A stretch of DNA of 64,000 bases from Sarocladium kiliense (GCA_030734395.1 JAUZTG010000029.1:5394001-5458000), one strand, 5' to 3'. Shown: positions 44,969 through 56,680, counted from the stretch's first letter. Notes: a model not told the origin generated them from the letters alone. Numbers and translations: made by a program.

Positions 44969-47009
44969 ATGGTGGGAATCAAAGGCCGATCCAAGGCATG
45001 CCGAACATGTCTCCGGCGCAAGAAGGGTGTAAGTCCTGAGCCCGTTCCTATCCTTGATACTTTTGCATCGGCGTCTGTCTTTGTGATTGGCGCGCTGCAA
45101 GAGGTAGAACAGGCCCAGCGCCGATGCGCCTATCGTGCAGAAGTTGCCAGCAACTGACCGGACGCTGTGAATAGTGCGGCCAACAGAAGCCTTCGTGTGA
45201 GCAGTGCATCAAGGCTCGCATTCCATGCGGCGGGTATCCAACTGAGCTGATCTTCATTGAGCATACGCCGAAGAGTCACTCCAACAGATCATCTGCCTCG
45301 TCCACCACGTCTAACACCCTGGCCTTCAGGGCCTATGTTCCCCAATCATCAAAGAATTGCCAATTCACTGCCTCTAAAAAGCATAGAAGTCCATTGCAGG
45401 CTCCTTCCTTGACTAACAATGGCATTGGGAACCTCACATCCAGCCAATCCCTATGGCGAGGGCAAGAGGAAGCCAAGATCTGTGGCATCTTCTGGGATAT
45501 GTTCCTCCCCAACAGTCGAGCCCTGCCTTTGGACATGGTCCGCAACAACATGGGCGGGTGGATCAATACTGTGCAGGACCTGCATACCACTGAGCCGTTT
45601 CTGCGTAAGGCGATGCTGGCCCTGTCTCTAACGACCATCGGCAAAGCACAGGACAACTCCACCATGCTTCGGGATGGCACCGAGTTGTATGGAAAGGCGT
45701 TGATCGATTTGTCCCAAGCGCTTCAATCCAACCAGAAAGCTGAGATCAATGCTTTGCTTGCTGCGATTCGTCTCTTCGAAGTGTATGAGGTACGCTGTTC
45801 TTTGTAGCCCCTGCTTCTGTCACCTTGTTCTCCTCGCAAAACCGGGTCATGCTTGGCTAACACATGCGTCTCTCTCTCCCTCTCTTCGCAGATCCTCCAT
45901 GGTATGAGCAACAAGCAGATGTCTGCTGAGATCAATCGAGCATCTTGGATCGCGCACAGCGTTGGCGAACTCGCTTTAGTGTCGTCACAAGATCCTTCCA
46001 TCTTTGCAACCGATCATCGTCACCAGCTCTTTATCGATGGCCGGTTCTATCTCGTGAGTCACAACTTACACCCCGTCCGCACCCTGTTCTTCCATATAGT
46101 GCGGGTCTCGAGACACGCTGATGTTGACTATTTCCAAAGGCTGCTCTAGCCTTGCGAGGCCGTACGCGGACATTTCTTAACACCGAACCATGGATGACCG
46201 AGCCGTGGACTATCCACAAGAAGACGCCACGAGACCTCCTCATTGACATCTTTCTCTTCATACCAGGTCTCTTCCAAGACCTCGATGCCTCAAAACACTA
46301 CCCAGCGGATACCCAGGACCGCATTAAAGCACACCTTGTCAGAGAATGCATCCACGTGCAGGATCGTCTTCAGAGGTGGCACGATCTGTACTCTGCCACG
46401 CCTCATCTCGCCACTTGTGATACTGAAGTGCCAGAGACGATCAAGGCGCATGACATTGCAGTCGCTCACTTGATGAGCATATACTGGGGTACAGCTCTTC
46501 TCTGCACAACCCTCCTCGACAATCTGCTCGCTTCTCTGATCGATCGTCCTCTCCTTTACACAAAGCTCACGCCGGAGCGTCTCAAGACCTTCAACTCAGA
46601 TGACCTCTGCCGGAAAATCGTCAATGTCGTCCCTGTCTGTCTTCACCCAGATGCCGGGATGTATCGTGCCAATCTCATCGGTTTGCAGCTCAGTGTCGCA
46701 ACGCTACATCTGAGCATCGTACCCATCACGCACATGGTCCCTGAACGTATGTGGCTCGTGCATAACCTCAATAAGGCCGAGTGCGCATCCCTCACCGACT
46801 TTGTTTGGAGCCTCAAATGCGTAGGGGCAGAGCTATACAATCCCATTGAGAGAGGTCCGGATGGAGGGGCGATTCCGTATGATGCAATGTGCCAGAAGTA
46901 TGACCTGGAAGGGAACCTCGCCTCGCTGCTTTCACCTGAGGTCCCGAGGATGGATGGCTTTGGTGATGGCTACCCGACCCAGGGGTTGTCCTCGATGGCA
47001 TCTGGGTGA
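44969..47009 (+). CDS. Zn2Cys6 transcription factor with fungal-specific TF domain
   Basis: Four exons (44969-45028, 45175-45789, 45892-46053, 46140-47009) give 568 residues. The first 146-nt intron splits the zinc cluster. Exon 1 supplies ACRTCLRRKKG and exon 2 continues CGQQKPSCEQCIKARIPCGG, giving the full C-x2-C-x6-C-x6-C-x2-C-x6-C pattern. A basic/Ser-rich linker follows. The large middle and C-terminal region, starting about residue 100 with ICGIFWDMFLPNSRAL, has the character of PF11951 (fungal-specific transcription factor domain 2), seen often in regulators of secondary or carbon metabolism. Introns are 146, 102 and 86 nt. The stop is 134 bp from the convergent mitochondrial protein gene. 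The target genes are unknown, and neighbours do not form a metabolic cluster that would suggest them. Confidence 0.9.
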
Positions 47010-47143
47010 GAGCATGTCTGATAGAGTAGGAAAAGAAAGAGACGATATTGGAAAGGAGTTGATAGGGTGCAGCACGCCATGATTTACACGACTCATACGG
47101 TTACAATGATATTTTCCACCATTCATGCATGCCAGCGCGTGGC

Positions 47144-48310
47144 TTACTCCTCCTTCTTCCAGGGCGTTATGTCAGAGTTCTGAAGTCTCTCTGGCAAAGT
47201 TTTTGCCTCTTTTCCCAGCGCCAGCCTCTCAAATAGATAATAGCTCGTCACCAACAAGATCGGCAAGGCAATCATGGTCCTCACCCACTTGCTCTTCGCC
47301 TCCTTATATCTATTATTGTACTCCTCTTCTGTCTCTTCTCCGCGCTGCCTCCGTTCTTTGGCCGCTTGAAGTGCCGCCTCTCGTCTCTCGAAAGCTCGCC
47401 GCGCAGGGTCAGCATATAGAGGTGAATCGAGGGAGTTCAGCCTCGGGTCATTGCTGTCCAGCATTTTCACCTTTTCTGCAGTTGCCGCAGCTTTGGGAGC
47501 TGCCTCAGTAGTTGGTCGTGCAGGTGAGGAAGTAGGTCCTTGGGGGATACTTGATGGTTTCGACGTTGCTGGAGCAGTCTGTGGTGCAGCTTTGAAGTCA
47601 GAAGCAGCGGCTACAGAAGGTTGTGCTGCTTTCGTAGGGGCGGCCGGCTGGGCTTTGGGTGTTGGAGGTACGGTCGTTGTAGTCTTTGGTGCCGCCTTGG
47701 TGGTCTTAGCTGCGGAGGAGACTCTCGCCGCAGAAGCTGATGTCTTGACAGTAGTAGTCTTCGTAGCACCAGCCGCTGGTGGGCTAGAGGCCGTCTTTGG
47801 CAGTGGCGCTGCCTTCAGCGGACTGGTTGCCGTAGCCGTCGAGGTTGCTGCGGGCTTCTTTGTAGCTGTGGCAGTAGGTCGTGCTACAGTGGCTGGCTTT
47901 TTCACCGTAGTCGTGCTTGCTGCCGTCCTTGTCGCGGTAGTCGTAGCAGCCTTTCTCGCTGCTGTCGAGCTTATAGTAGTCGAGGTAGCTGCCGTCCTCG
48001 TTGAGGTCGTTGCTACATTCGTCTTTGCCGAGCCCGTCGCAGAGGCCGCGGCCTTCGTTGTCGGAGCGGCAGCAACAGGTTTCTTAACCGCTGTCGTTGC
48101 CGTTGAGATTGTTTTCTTCGCTGCCGCCGCCGCACTTGTTGTCGCGGTCTTCTTCACCACAACAGGTTTCTTTGCTGCCGCCGTCGTCACTGTGGACGTT
48201 CTCTTCGCTGCTGTTGTCGCAGTAGTTGAGGCCCATCTGGCGCAAAGAGCTCCCACAAACGCATTTTGCCTCCCCCTCAGCGCAAACATCTGAAGCCTGG
48301 GCGCAGACAT
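47144..48310 (-). CDS. Lys/Ala/Thr-rich protein with mitochondrial presequence and C-terminal membrane segment, unknown function
   Basis: A single-exon frame; I choose the ATG at 48310 (388 residues), where MSAPRLQMFALRGRQNAFVG and ARWAST form a basic amphipathic presequence-like N-terminus. The frame also runs upstream for 32 more codons to 48406. Residues about 25-280 are a low-complexity stretch of Lys, Ala, Thr, Pro and Ser with very few acidic or aromatic residues, resembling linker-histone tails in composition. The last 110 residues are ordinary: DSNDPRLNSLDSPLYADPAR, a charged helix (RRAFERREAALQAAKERRQR), one hydrophobic segment IALPILLVTSYYLFERLAL, then a short tail ending ITPWKKEE. 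This suggests a protein anchored in a mitochondrial membrane near the C-terminus with a long disordered N-terminal arm. I do not recognise the family. The opposite strand is also open over 280 codons, a by-product of the composition. Confidence 0.7.
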   Translation of the reverse strand: MSAPRLQMFALRGRQNAFVGALCARWASTTATTAAKRTSTVTTAAAKKPVVVKKTATTSAAAAAKKTISTATTAVKKPVAAAPTTKAAASATGSAKTNVATTSTRTAATSTTISSTAARKAATTTATRTAASTTTVKKPATVARPTATATKKPAATSTATATSPLKAAPLPKTASSPPAAGATKTTTVKTSASAARVSSAAKTTKAAPKTTTTVPPTPKAQPAAPTKAAQPSVAAASDFKAAPQTAPATSKPSSIPQGPTSSPARPTTEAAPKAAATAEKVKMLDSNDPRLNSLDSPLYADPARRAFERREAALQAAKERRQRGEETEEEYNNRYKEAKSKWVRTMIALPILLVTSYYLFERLALGKEAKTLPERLQNSDITPWKKEE

Positions 48311-49122
48311 CGTGTAGATATTTGTATAAACGCTTTGTCCCTGCCCCAATCGCGTGCAAGGAACGTCTTGATGTGCGGTACTCCGAGCTGGTAAGAAATT
48401 GACCAAGAGTTTCGGAAACGTGAGTTCGGATTGCTGCCGCCAACTCGACGACGCGTCGTGTAGTGGTAGGTAGTCAGACCCTCTGTGACCCCTCGTGACG
48501 TCGACTGCGAGCCTATCGGATCAATTGCTGGTCGTGATGCGTACTTGGTCTGATCGCTCGGATATGTAATGATCATGCAAGCAAGCACCAAACGCGTCGT
48601 AGCGCGACTACCCCTACCGAGGCCAATTTCAGCATCGCGACTTACCCTAAAACACCAAAGCCCCTCAGATGAATGCGAGGGATGTGTTCACAATTCCGCA
48701 ATTACTCAGACGCTTTGGGACGAAGCGGAGAAACTATCGTCTAAACATAATCGAAATGACTCTAGTCTCCATGTTCATTCCAGGTGTTCTCAACGTGGCA
48801 AATGGTTGTGGCATCATCTTCGCTGGGTGCAACAATGCTGCCGGTGTCTCATGGGAGTAAACGACTTGAAGCGTTTCTCGATATTCCTTTAGCTACATGC
48901 AAATGCAAACTCAGCCCTGATCTATTACACTTCCGAACGCCAATTGCACAACCATCGCCTCGCTGTGTCCGTCTCTCACCAGTCCGTCACTACCTCTGTG
49001 CCTGTCGCTCCCCACGATGCCGCGGTCACGGCCTCCTGTCCCTAGCTGTTGTTCGTGAGCCCACTCGTAGCTGCTTGTGTTGGTGTCTCTCCCCACAGTC
49101 CTTCTGTACCAGACGCATGTCC
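48311..49122. other. Intergenic region between mitochondrial protein gene and SPT5
   Basis: 812 bp. It should contain the promoter of the 47144-48310 gene and the SPT5 3' flank; both genes read leftwards. Short frames are not convincing. No RNA gene was recognised. Confidence 0.5.
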
Positions 49123-52100
49123 CTAGTCATCATCCGTGTACCGCGGACCACTAGCTGCCGGCGTCTCTGCCGCCCCTCCGAATGCTCCTGGTGTTGGAGC
49201 ATAGTCGTATCCTGGCGTCGGCGCACCCACGGCAGGCGTAGGCGCGGAGTCTGGAGCTCCCCAGCCACCCGGCGTAGGCGCGTTCATTGCAGCCGGTGTG
49301 GGTGCGGAGAAGGCGCCTCCAGGAGTCGGTGCGTTGTACGCACCAGGGGTTGGCGCGCCCAGGTTGCCTCCCGGCGTAGGCGCATCAAGGCCGCTTGCTC
49401 CAGGAGTGTAACCCCAATCACCGCCGCCACTAGCGCCAGGAGTGGGAGCTCCCCAAGCCGGCGTCTTAGAGCCTCCCCAGCTATCGCCGCCACCGGGGTA
49501 AGCGGGCGTCCTGGATCCTGCTGCGAAAGCATCGCCAGGAGCTGGGGTTCTACCACCAGCTTGCCAGGCAGGCGTTCGAGATCCGGATCCGTATGCTGTC
49601 CGGCTGCCGTCGTATGGGTTCACAGTTCTTGAGCCATCACCAGAGGCCCAAGCAGGTGTGCGACCACCGTGGTCCGGACCCTTGTTCCAAGCTGGTGTAC
49701 GAGCACTTGCCATTGGCGCTATAACTGATTAGATAATGACCAACTGCAACAAGGCATCAAGAGGGTACTTACTTCGAGAACCCCAAGCTGGTACACGATC
49801 TCCACTTCCAGAGCCCAGCGGCGTCCTTGCTCCCGAAGCTTGCCAGCCAGGTCTGTCATTACCACCCCGACTGAAACCGCCAGGCGGGCCGCGACCCCGG
49901 CTATTGAGGTCAATAGTAGCACCAGTGACTTTGTCCTTGTAGGCGAGTGACTCCTTCGGAACGGTCACAATCTTGCTCTTGGTATGAAGCTCAACGCGGG
50001 CATGGGTATCGGTAGTATCCTTGACAATACCAAGAAGGCCTTTGTATGCGCCCTTCTTGATGATAACACTCTGGTCGATCGCCTTGTCACGACCGAATGT
50101 CTGTTTTGGAGGCGGCTTCGAGTTCTCTGAGCCATTTTGGTGCCGCTTGAGAGCTGGGTTCATCTCGTTGAGGTCCGGACCGCCTGCACCGCTGACACGT
50201 CCGCCCTTCGCAGCAATAGTGTTGACCAAGCTCGCCTTAGTTACAAAGACGCCAGCGTTGGCGGTGTTCTCGTAGGTATGCAGAAAAATATATGATCGAT
50301 GGATGTGAATGATCTTGCCTTGCCGTTGCTGACCCGAGAATTCCTTGACAACATCGTCAAGGCGGATCTCGGACCCGTTGCGGTCAGCGGCAACAGCTTG
50401 CTTCCGCTTTGGCAGCTTGTTCGGGATTTGCGAAGGAAGAACTTGGCGAGTATCTCCGTACTGATCGAGCACAACCAGAGACTCTCGGTCGACCTTCACG
50501 ATACAGCCGACCGTAGTAGGATCAAGCTGTACGAGATCTTGGAGCTCGTATTGGCCGAGAGCGCCTGACCCACCCGTGTCACTCGCTTCTCGAAGATCCT
50601 TGCTGAACACTGTGAGTTGGGAGTGCGTATTGTCTGTAAGAAGCGTGACCCGGTCCTCGGAGATATCCACCACAGTACCGACTTCGCCCTCAAATTTGCT
50701 GGTACCAATGACCTTGACATGATCACCAATATTGAATCGCTTGCGCAACCCTTTGGTGGGCACTTCGATTGTCTGGCCGGCTAGATCGCCCTCTTCAACA
50801 GAGATGGTCACGATATCACCTTGTACGTTGGTTGCCTTGCCAATCACGCCCTTCTGTTCGCCAGAGTACACCTCAATCATGTCACCGGGCAGGTACGTCA
50901 CCAGCGAGTTCGTGTTCTTCAGACTGGCGGACAAAGCCTTCAAGTCCAAATTTTCTGTGCCGTCCTCTGCACCAGAAGCGAATCGTGTGACTTCCTCGAG
51001 CGTTGGGTTGACGTCCGTAACAGTGAGTTGCTGGATCTTGACATCCCTGACTTGGAAGCCATTTTCGAACTCATCACCCATATATGTCCAGGTATTCGTA
51101 GTAGGATTACCTTGGACGTATCTCGGGTGTCGTTTTCGGGCTTCGACTTCGCTGAACAGCCGCTGTGGTGGTCTCGGGCCAGCAGCGCCAAAGGGCCGCT
51201 TTCGCTTACCGTCCGAAGTGACTGAGGGCGCTTCATCGCGCATTCCGTAATCCAGACGAGGAATGAATCGCACCTTGGCTTCCAAGCCATTCTCTGTAAC
51301 GTCCATGACCTGCGCAAGATCACCGTTATGCTTAACAGGCCGCCTCAGCCGTACCCAGGCTCCAGGCTCAAGTGTGGGTGTCTTGGTAATGCGGAGCAGC
51401 TCAGGCATGTCCTTGATTTCGATCAACTGCATCTTTGTCCGTGGGTAAACGTTGAGCATATTATCCAGAGCAACGAGAATATCGGTCTGACGCTGTGCCT
51501 CGACGTAGATGAAACCCTTCATAACGGAGTTTGGCCCTCCTCTCTCAAAAGCAGCTGTAATGGCCAGCTCATCCTTGGTGCCGAGACGCTCTTCGATGCG
51601 CTTCTGGATGGAGAAGACGACTTCTCGCTCCTTACCCTCCTTACATCTGACTGCCCAGATGCTGGGGTCGTCGACGCTAGGCAGCAGAAGACGCTTGGGA
51701 ACCACTGCCGAGTCACCAAAGCCTTTGGCCGTGCGGCGGTTTCCGTATCGTTGCCTCAGGTTCTCGGCGAGCTTCTCAGCGTCCATATTTGCCTCGAGTT
51801 CGCGTTGGCGATCGAGTTCACGGTGCCGGCGGTCATCGTCGGGGCGGCCTGCTTCGCCATCGTCGTCGGGATGCGAGGGGTCGATAAAGTTGCCTATCTC
51901 CTCATCGTCGTTTTCGTCATCCTCTCCCTCGTCGTCTTCGCTGACCTCAGCTTCTATGTCGATGAAAGCGTTTCCGCGCTCGCGTCTGCGCTTGCGGCGG
52001 GGCTGGTGGCCAAGGGGTTAGCGGTCGAGCCTTACATTGCATGCGAGTGTAAATCGTACCTGTTGAACGTCATCGTCGTCTTCGTCATCCTCTTCATCTT

Positions 52101-52395
52101 CATCCTCGTCCTCATTGTCATCATCCTTGCCGCGGCGACCCGATGAAGGCTCGTCATCATCATCGTCATCCTCTTCTTGCTCATCCTCATCCCTTCGCTT
52201 TACTGGTGCAGGTGAAGATGAACGTCCGCCATCGCTACCGTCGTTCTCGGGGCTGTCACGTCGAGAAATCTTCCTCGGCCGCTCATCAGCGTCGTCGGCT
52301 TCCTCGTCAGGCTCTGCGTCAGAGATGTCCGCCGGCGCAGGGTTAAAGTCCTCCTCGTCCTCGGAATCATCAAAGCGCCGGTCGGTCGAAGCCAT
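49123..52395 (-). CDS. SPT5: Transcription elongation factor SPT5
   Basis: Three exons (52395-52060, 52002-49773, 49718-49123) give 1053 residues. SPT5 pairs with Spt4 to form DSIF, which clamps RNA polymerase II and couples elongation with capping, splicing and chromatin factors. The start is at MASTDRRFDDSEDEEDF; the frame runs further upstream, but the extra part is not SPT5-like. The acidic N-terminus (to about 185) is Asp/Glu-rich. The NGN domain spans about 226-320 with WAVRCKEGKEREVVFSIQKR. Several KOW domains follow (for example LPGDMIEVYSGEQKGVIGKA, GDHVKVIGTSKFEGEVGTVV, VIIKKGAYKGLLGIVKDTTD). The C-terminal repeat region (about 840-1053) has TPAW-type repeats, then APTPG-type repeats, and ends PRYTDDD. 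The threonines and flanking prolines are the expected sites for Cdk9-type kinases. Introns are 57 and 54 nt. Confidence 0.95.
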
Positions 52396-52799
52396 AATGA
52401 TTTTCAGATGACCAGGCTGATAGAACGACTCCTTGGCGATGAGAGTGAAGCGGAGAATTGCCAGAGGAGTGCAAGGAGAGGGAGTTGACGAAGGAAGAGA
52501 TGCGGAAGTGAATTGCCCAGCTCTAACTTCGAGGCAATGCGAACAAAGAAAGCTCCCAGTTGGCAACCGGATAATTCTCGGGCCAAACGCGTGGTAGCTG
52601 CCCAGGCGTGTTCGTGCATAAAGTTTCGTGGTGCAATAGCCGGGGCAATTTTATGCGGAGTGAGTTATGCACAGTCGCTAGTGTGTAGGTCCTGGTGTAA
52701 GCCGCCCGAGGTTGGGATCGACCACCTCCTCCCTCGTGTTCTTGACATCTTCCGACCAGAAACTTGTTGATTTCATCTTTTCTCGACCATGGAGCCAGC
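52396..52799. promoter_or_regulatory. Divergent promoter, SPT5 / MDR oxidoreductase
   Basis: 404 bp between two divergent start codons. The frame of SPT5 remains open through part of it, but no coding function is supported. A C/T-rich tract precedes the SPT5 start on its strand. Confidence 0.55.
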
Positions 52800-53953
52800 A
52801 TGCATGCTGTTTTGATCAAAGATTTCTGTGAGACTCTGACTGAGGTCAAAGTCTCCCAGATCCCTAAGCCGAGACCGAAGTCGAATGAGCTCCTCATCAA
52901 TGTGTCTGCCGCGGGTGTGAACTTCGTTGACACTCTCTATGTATGTTTCTCGAGAAGATCCCCCCTTAATATCCAATGATACACCGATGATAACGCAATA
53001 CAACAGGCCCGAGGAAAGCATCAGAACAACAAGTCACTCGTTAGGCCGCCATTCACCCTCGGCCTAGAGTTTGCCGGGCTTGTTGTCAGTGCGCCATCCT
53101 CATCCCAGTACCAAGCCGGCGACGCTGTATTCGGAAATTATACTGGCTCCTTTGCGGAGTATATTTGCATGCCTGCGGACTCTCCTGCTCTATGGACTAC
53201 TCCTGCACAATGGTCCCATGTCTCTGCAGCCGGTATCCCAGCGACACTCCCTGTTTCCTATGATGCACTGGCTCGCAGGGCGCAAGTCCAGTCGGGTGAA
53301 ACTGTCCTAGTGCATGCTGCAGCTGGTGGTCTGGGTATCATGGCGGTGCAAGTTGCGGTAGCTCTTGGATGTCGAGTGATTGGGACTGCTGGATCAGAAG
53401 AGAGGTGTGCGTATGCAGAATTGTTTGGCGCCGATGTCTGCCTTGACTATACTAAAGCAGATTGGCATAAGAGAGTGCTTGATATCACAGATGGTAAGGG
53501 CGCGGACGTCATCTTTGACCCCGTTGGGCTGGTCGATCTCAGTCTGAAGTGCATCGCACACAGGGGTCGAGTTTTGATTGCAGGATTCGCTGGAAGAGAG
53601 GGCAACATGGAAAAGGTCGCCATGAACCGAGTACTTCTTAAGCAAGTTCAGCTGATTGGCTACGTAAGTATCTTTTCTACGAAATACGCAGACGGCCCCA
53701 ATTGACGCCTGCCCTCCAGCGTTACGGAGAAACCCTTCGAAGAGATCCGGACGAGAGGGAGCGCATCTGGAAGGAGATCGAGCCTCTGATCGAGAGTGGC
53801 AAGATCAAGCCGACTGTGGGGAAGCGATATCAGGGGCTTGAGAGCGTACCGCAGGCTCTCCAGGATATCGCTGATCGCAAAATTATGGGCAAGGCGATCA
53901 TTGATGTCGGAAAGCCGATGACGGCGGTGGACGGCACACGGCCGCGATTGTGA
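52800..53953 (+). CDS. Quinone oxidoreductase-like MDR-superfamily protein
   Basis: Three exons (52800-52940, 53007-53663, 53720-53953) give 343 residues. The start MHAVLIKDFCETLTEVKV and AAGVNFVDTLYARGKHQ are the N-terminal GroES-like domain, without the catalytic zinc ligands of true alcohol dehydrogenases. The Rossmann domain contains VLVHAAAGGLGIMAVQVA (an AAxGGVG-type NADPH motif typical of quinone oxidoreductases). The C-terminus reads IMGKAIIDVG, a common QOR ending. It most likely uses NADPH to reduce quinones or enals in the cytosol. Introns are 66 and 56 nt. It is divergent from SPT5 and convergent with the DCAF7-like gene. Confidence 0.9.
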
Positions 53954-54435
53954 TATTTTGCCGTACTGAGTTCACCGAGGCGTGGGGTTACAAGAGATGC
54001 TAGAAGTGGGATGATAGCAGAACGGTAGCCACTGCTGCAGCACGATATATCACCACCCAACCCTTGTTCAATAGACAAGAAGCCTGTTCCAATAATTTCT
54101 TTTTGCCTCGCTCAACGCCACTATATGCTATTCGGGACGGGGTTGGTGCTGCAGGTAACACAAACGAGGAGCATCTGGGCAATGCCCCGCCTCCCTCCCA
54201 CGGCACCACCCAACGGCTAACCAAGCTCAAAGCCTCCGAAGACGACGCGCATTCATGATAAGGAGGTGTCGTCTCAGCGACACAGTCCTTTGTACTACTA
54301 ATGAGACCAAACTCCCAGCTTTTGGACCGGCTTCCTTTCTCTACCCTCAAGTCTATAACATGGGCTCACATGCCACCTACTCCCGCGTGAAAATGATGAC
54401 ACAATTCCACACACATTGCCTCAGCGAAAAGGTCT
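53954..54435. other. Convergent 3' intergenic region, MDR oxidoreductase / DCAF7-like
   Basis: 482 bp holding the two 3' flanks. I see no coding region or RNA gene. Confidence 0.55.
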
Positions 54436-56680
54436 TCAGCCTACCCTCGTGCCCCAAATGCCTCGTCCTGCGCTCACGCCTAGCCACTCGCCTGCGTCTC
54501 CTACACCCTGCAAATGCGGCACCCAACCGAGATTGTTGATCTCATACTCGCATTCCCAGCTCGCGACCGGCGTCCTGCCACTGTCCTGCTGCCCACCTCC
54601 GTTAATGGGCGCTGCGGCACCCGAGCTGGAGTTGAGAAGATCCCAAAGAAGAACCTGGCAATCGTCGCCACCCGAGGCAAGGGTTCCCCTCCGAAGAGGG
54701 GACCACTCGAGACAGTTGATGGGCCCAGAGTGGCCGCGCAGCTCGAGAAGGGCCTGGCCGGGTTGCCGAACGTCGAGAATTCGAATCACGCCAGAGTCTT
54801 GGGCGAAAGTGGCTAGGAGATGGGTATCATGAGGAGAAGTGGCAAGGCGCAGAAGTGGGGGAGGGTTCGACATTGTTTGTTGGGCCGTGGTTGGGCTTGT
54901 TCGGCCAGCTGGATCTGTACAGCATAGTCAGTAAGATGTCACCAATCAAGGGAGAGCAGGTGGCTGACCCTTATCATCTTTACCCGTGGGCTCGTAAATG
55001 ATGGTTGAGTGTTCGAGGCTCCGAAGGTCAAACATGCGCACACTGCCGTCCTGACCACAGCTGACGAACACATCGACGCTGTTCGCGCAGAACCGGACGT
55101 CGTACACTTCTTTATCGTGGGCAATGAGCTGCGTCTTGGCCGTCAAGGACGGAATGTCCCAAATAGTGCAAGTTGTGTCGATACTAGACGTGATGATCAG
55201 ACTAGGAGACACGGTGTTCCAGTCGAGGGATGTCAGCGGGGCGGTATGATCAGGTGTCTTGGAGTTGGACAGTAAGGCAAGAGGTGTCAACTTTGTGGTT
55301 GGTTGGTCGCGGCCGCGGTTGTTGATACTGCTTCCTGGTGTAGCCGGCGTCTCCGAGGGAAGCGACCAGAGTCTCAAATGATCACCGGAGGTAGCGAGGA
55401 GGTCGGTGGATTGTTTCTGTGAGGACGGTGGCTCCCACAGCAACCTTGTCACAGGGTACGAGTGCGTAGCTTCAGCAACCTTGTTGAACTCTAGGCTGTA
55501 CTTGGACGAACCAGGCTGGTACACGTCTTGGGGAGTCGGTGTTATGTGGCTGTCGAGGATTTGAATCTGTGATGTCATTGGGTCAGCTTCACAACTTCGT
55601 CACCCGGCGACGCCTCCTAGGTATGTCGCGTGGACTTACGAAGTTGTGGCCATCCTCAAGATAACTGCCGACGGCCAATTTACCTGCGCCATTGCCCTGG
55701 GGTGCCCATTTGCACCAATCGAAGGCGTAGATGGCCCATGGTGCGAGGTAATTGCTTGTGCCAGGTTGAGTGTGTGCGATATCGTAGCCCAGTGCCGCAG
55801 GACCACTGTCGGACATGCTCGAGTCTGCGCGCGGCCGGATGTCTGCTAGTCCCAACGGGGTGTTTGAGATGTTGCGTTGCGATCCTGGAGCATTGTACTT
55901 CATTTCAGATGGCGACATGAAGTGGTTCGCACTCGAAGGGCCGCCGCCAGGTGTGGTCGGTGTGTATGAATGGTAGGCTGAGGATGAGCCATCGTAGCCA
56001 GCGCCTGGGCTGGAACGGGAGTAGGAGTGCGCCATATTGATATCGAGAGACGTCTTGGGTGGCGTGTTCGACGAACGAGGAGAGGCAGCGGCAGCCAGCG
56101 ACTGCTGGTAATGCTGGGTCGGAGCCGGTTGAGGAGGCTGGATCGTGGGGATCGTGGGTTCGGTGTTGGAGGATATCGGATGGGGGCGGGGGGAGGTGCC
56201 GCCAGCGGGCTGAAGGACGTTGGGCACCGAATTTGCGCTCTGGGAGGGGTGAGGAGGATGCAGGGGCGAGAGCTGAGACGGGTGGTGGGAGTTTTGGTGG
56301 TAGGTTGCGCCCGTGGCTCCTGAAGCGGAGGAGGGCGAGTGATCAAAGGTGAGGGTCGGAGGTCGGTGAGGCGCAAAGGGAGGATCTCGGGGCGATATGG
56401 GGTGGTGGTCAATGGGACTGAAGCCAGGCATATGCAGCTCGTCGTGGCTCTGGTGGCTCTGATGTCCGTGGTGGTGACCTTGTTGCTGCTGCGGATGGTG
56501 GTGGGAGGGGCCTGAGGGGTTCGCTGCGGGGGTTGATTGGGGCGCTGGCTGAGGCGCTGGGGGCTGGTGCTGTTGGTACGGGTACTGCTGGCTGTGATGT
56601 TCATGCTGCTGTTGAGAACTGGATGCTGGGAGGCCACTGTACTGCCGTTGCGGCGCAGGAAAGTACCCTGATTGATCCAT
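54436..56680 (-). CDS. DCAF7/WDR68/AN11-family WD40 protein with long Gln/His/Pro-rich N-terminus
   Basis: Three exons (56680-55640, 55566-54969, about 54914-54436) give 705 residues. The C-terminal 400 are the WD40 propeller of the AN11/TTG1/DCAF7 family: YLAPWAIYAFDWCKWAPQGN, KLAVGSYLEDGHNFIQILDS across the first splice, then PVTRLLWEPP, LRLWSLPSE, APLTSLDWNTVSPSLIITSS, TTCTIWDI, LIAHDKEVYDVRFCANSVDV, GSVRMFDLRSLEHSTIIYE, and LRGHSGPINCLEWSP. These proteins are scaffolds that hold kinases (such as DYRK types) and transcription factors and can be DDB1-Cul4 receptors. Animal and plant members are about 340 residues, so the first 310 residues here are an extra, disordered segment rich in Gln, His, Pro and Ser. 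Introns are 73 and about 54 nt. The end GVSAGRGIWGTRVG is typical of the family. Confidence 0.9.

Noticed and set aside
35276..47009. A secondary-metabolite cluster (MFS, ABC and Zn2Cys6 genes close together)
   Set aside because: There is no polyketide, peptide or terpene synthase and no tailoring-enzyme set. PBDC1, PPAT and STE6 are housekeeping or mating genes.
47451..48293. A 280-codon hydrophobic frame on the plus strand (Val/Ala-rich)
   Set aside because: It is antisense to the Lys/Ala/Thr-rich protein. Repetitive codons on one strand create the pseudo-membrane-protein reading on the other.
48784..49632. A 282-codon Arg/Ser-rich plus-strand frame
   Set aside because: It is antisense to the SPT5 repeat tail; its periodic Arg/Ser text only mirrors the repeats.
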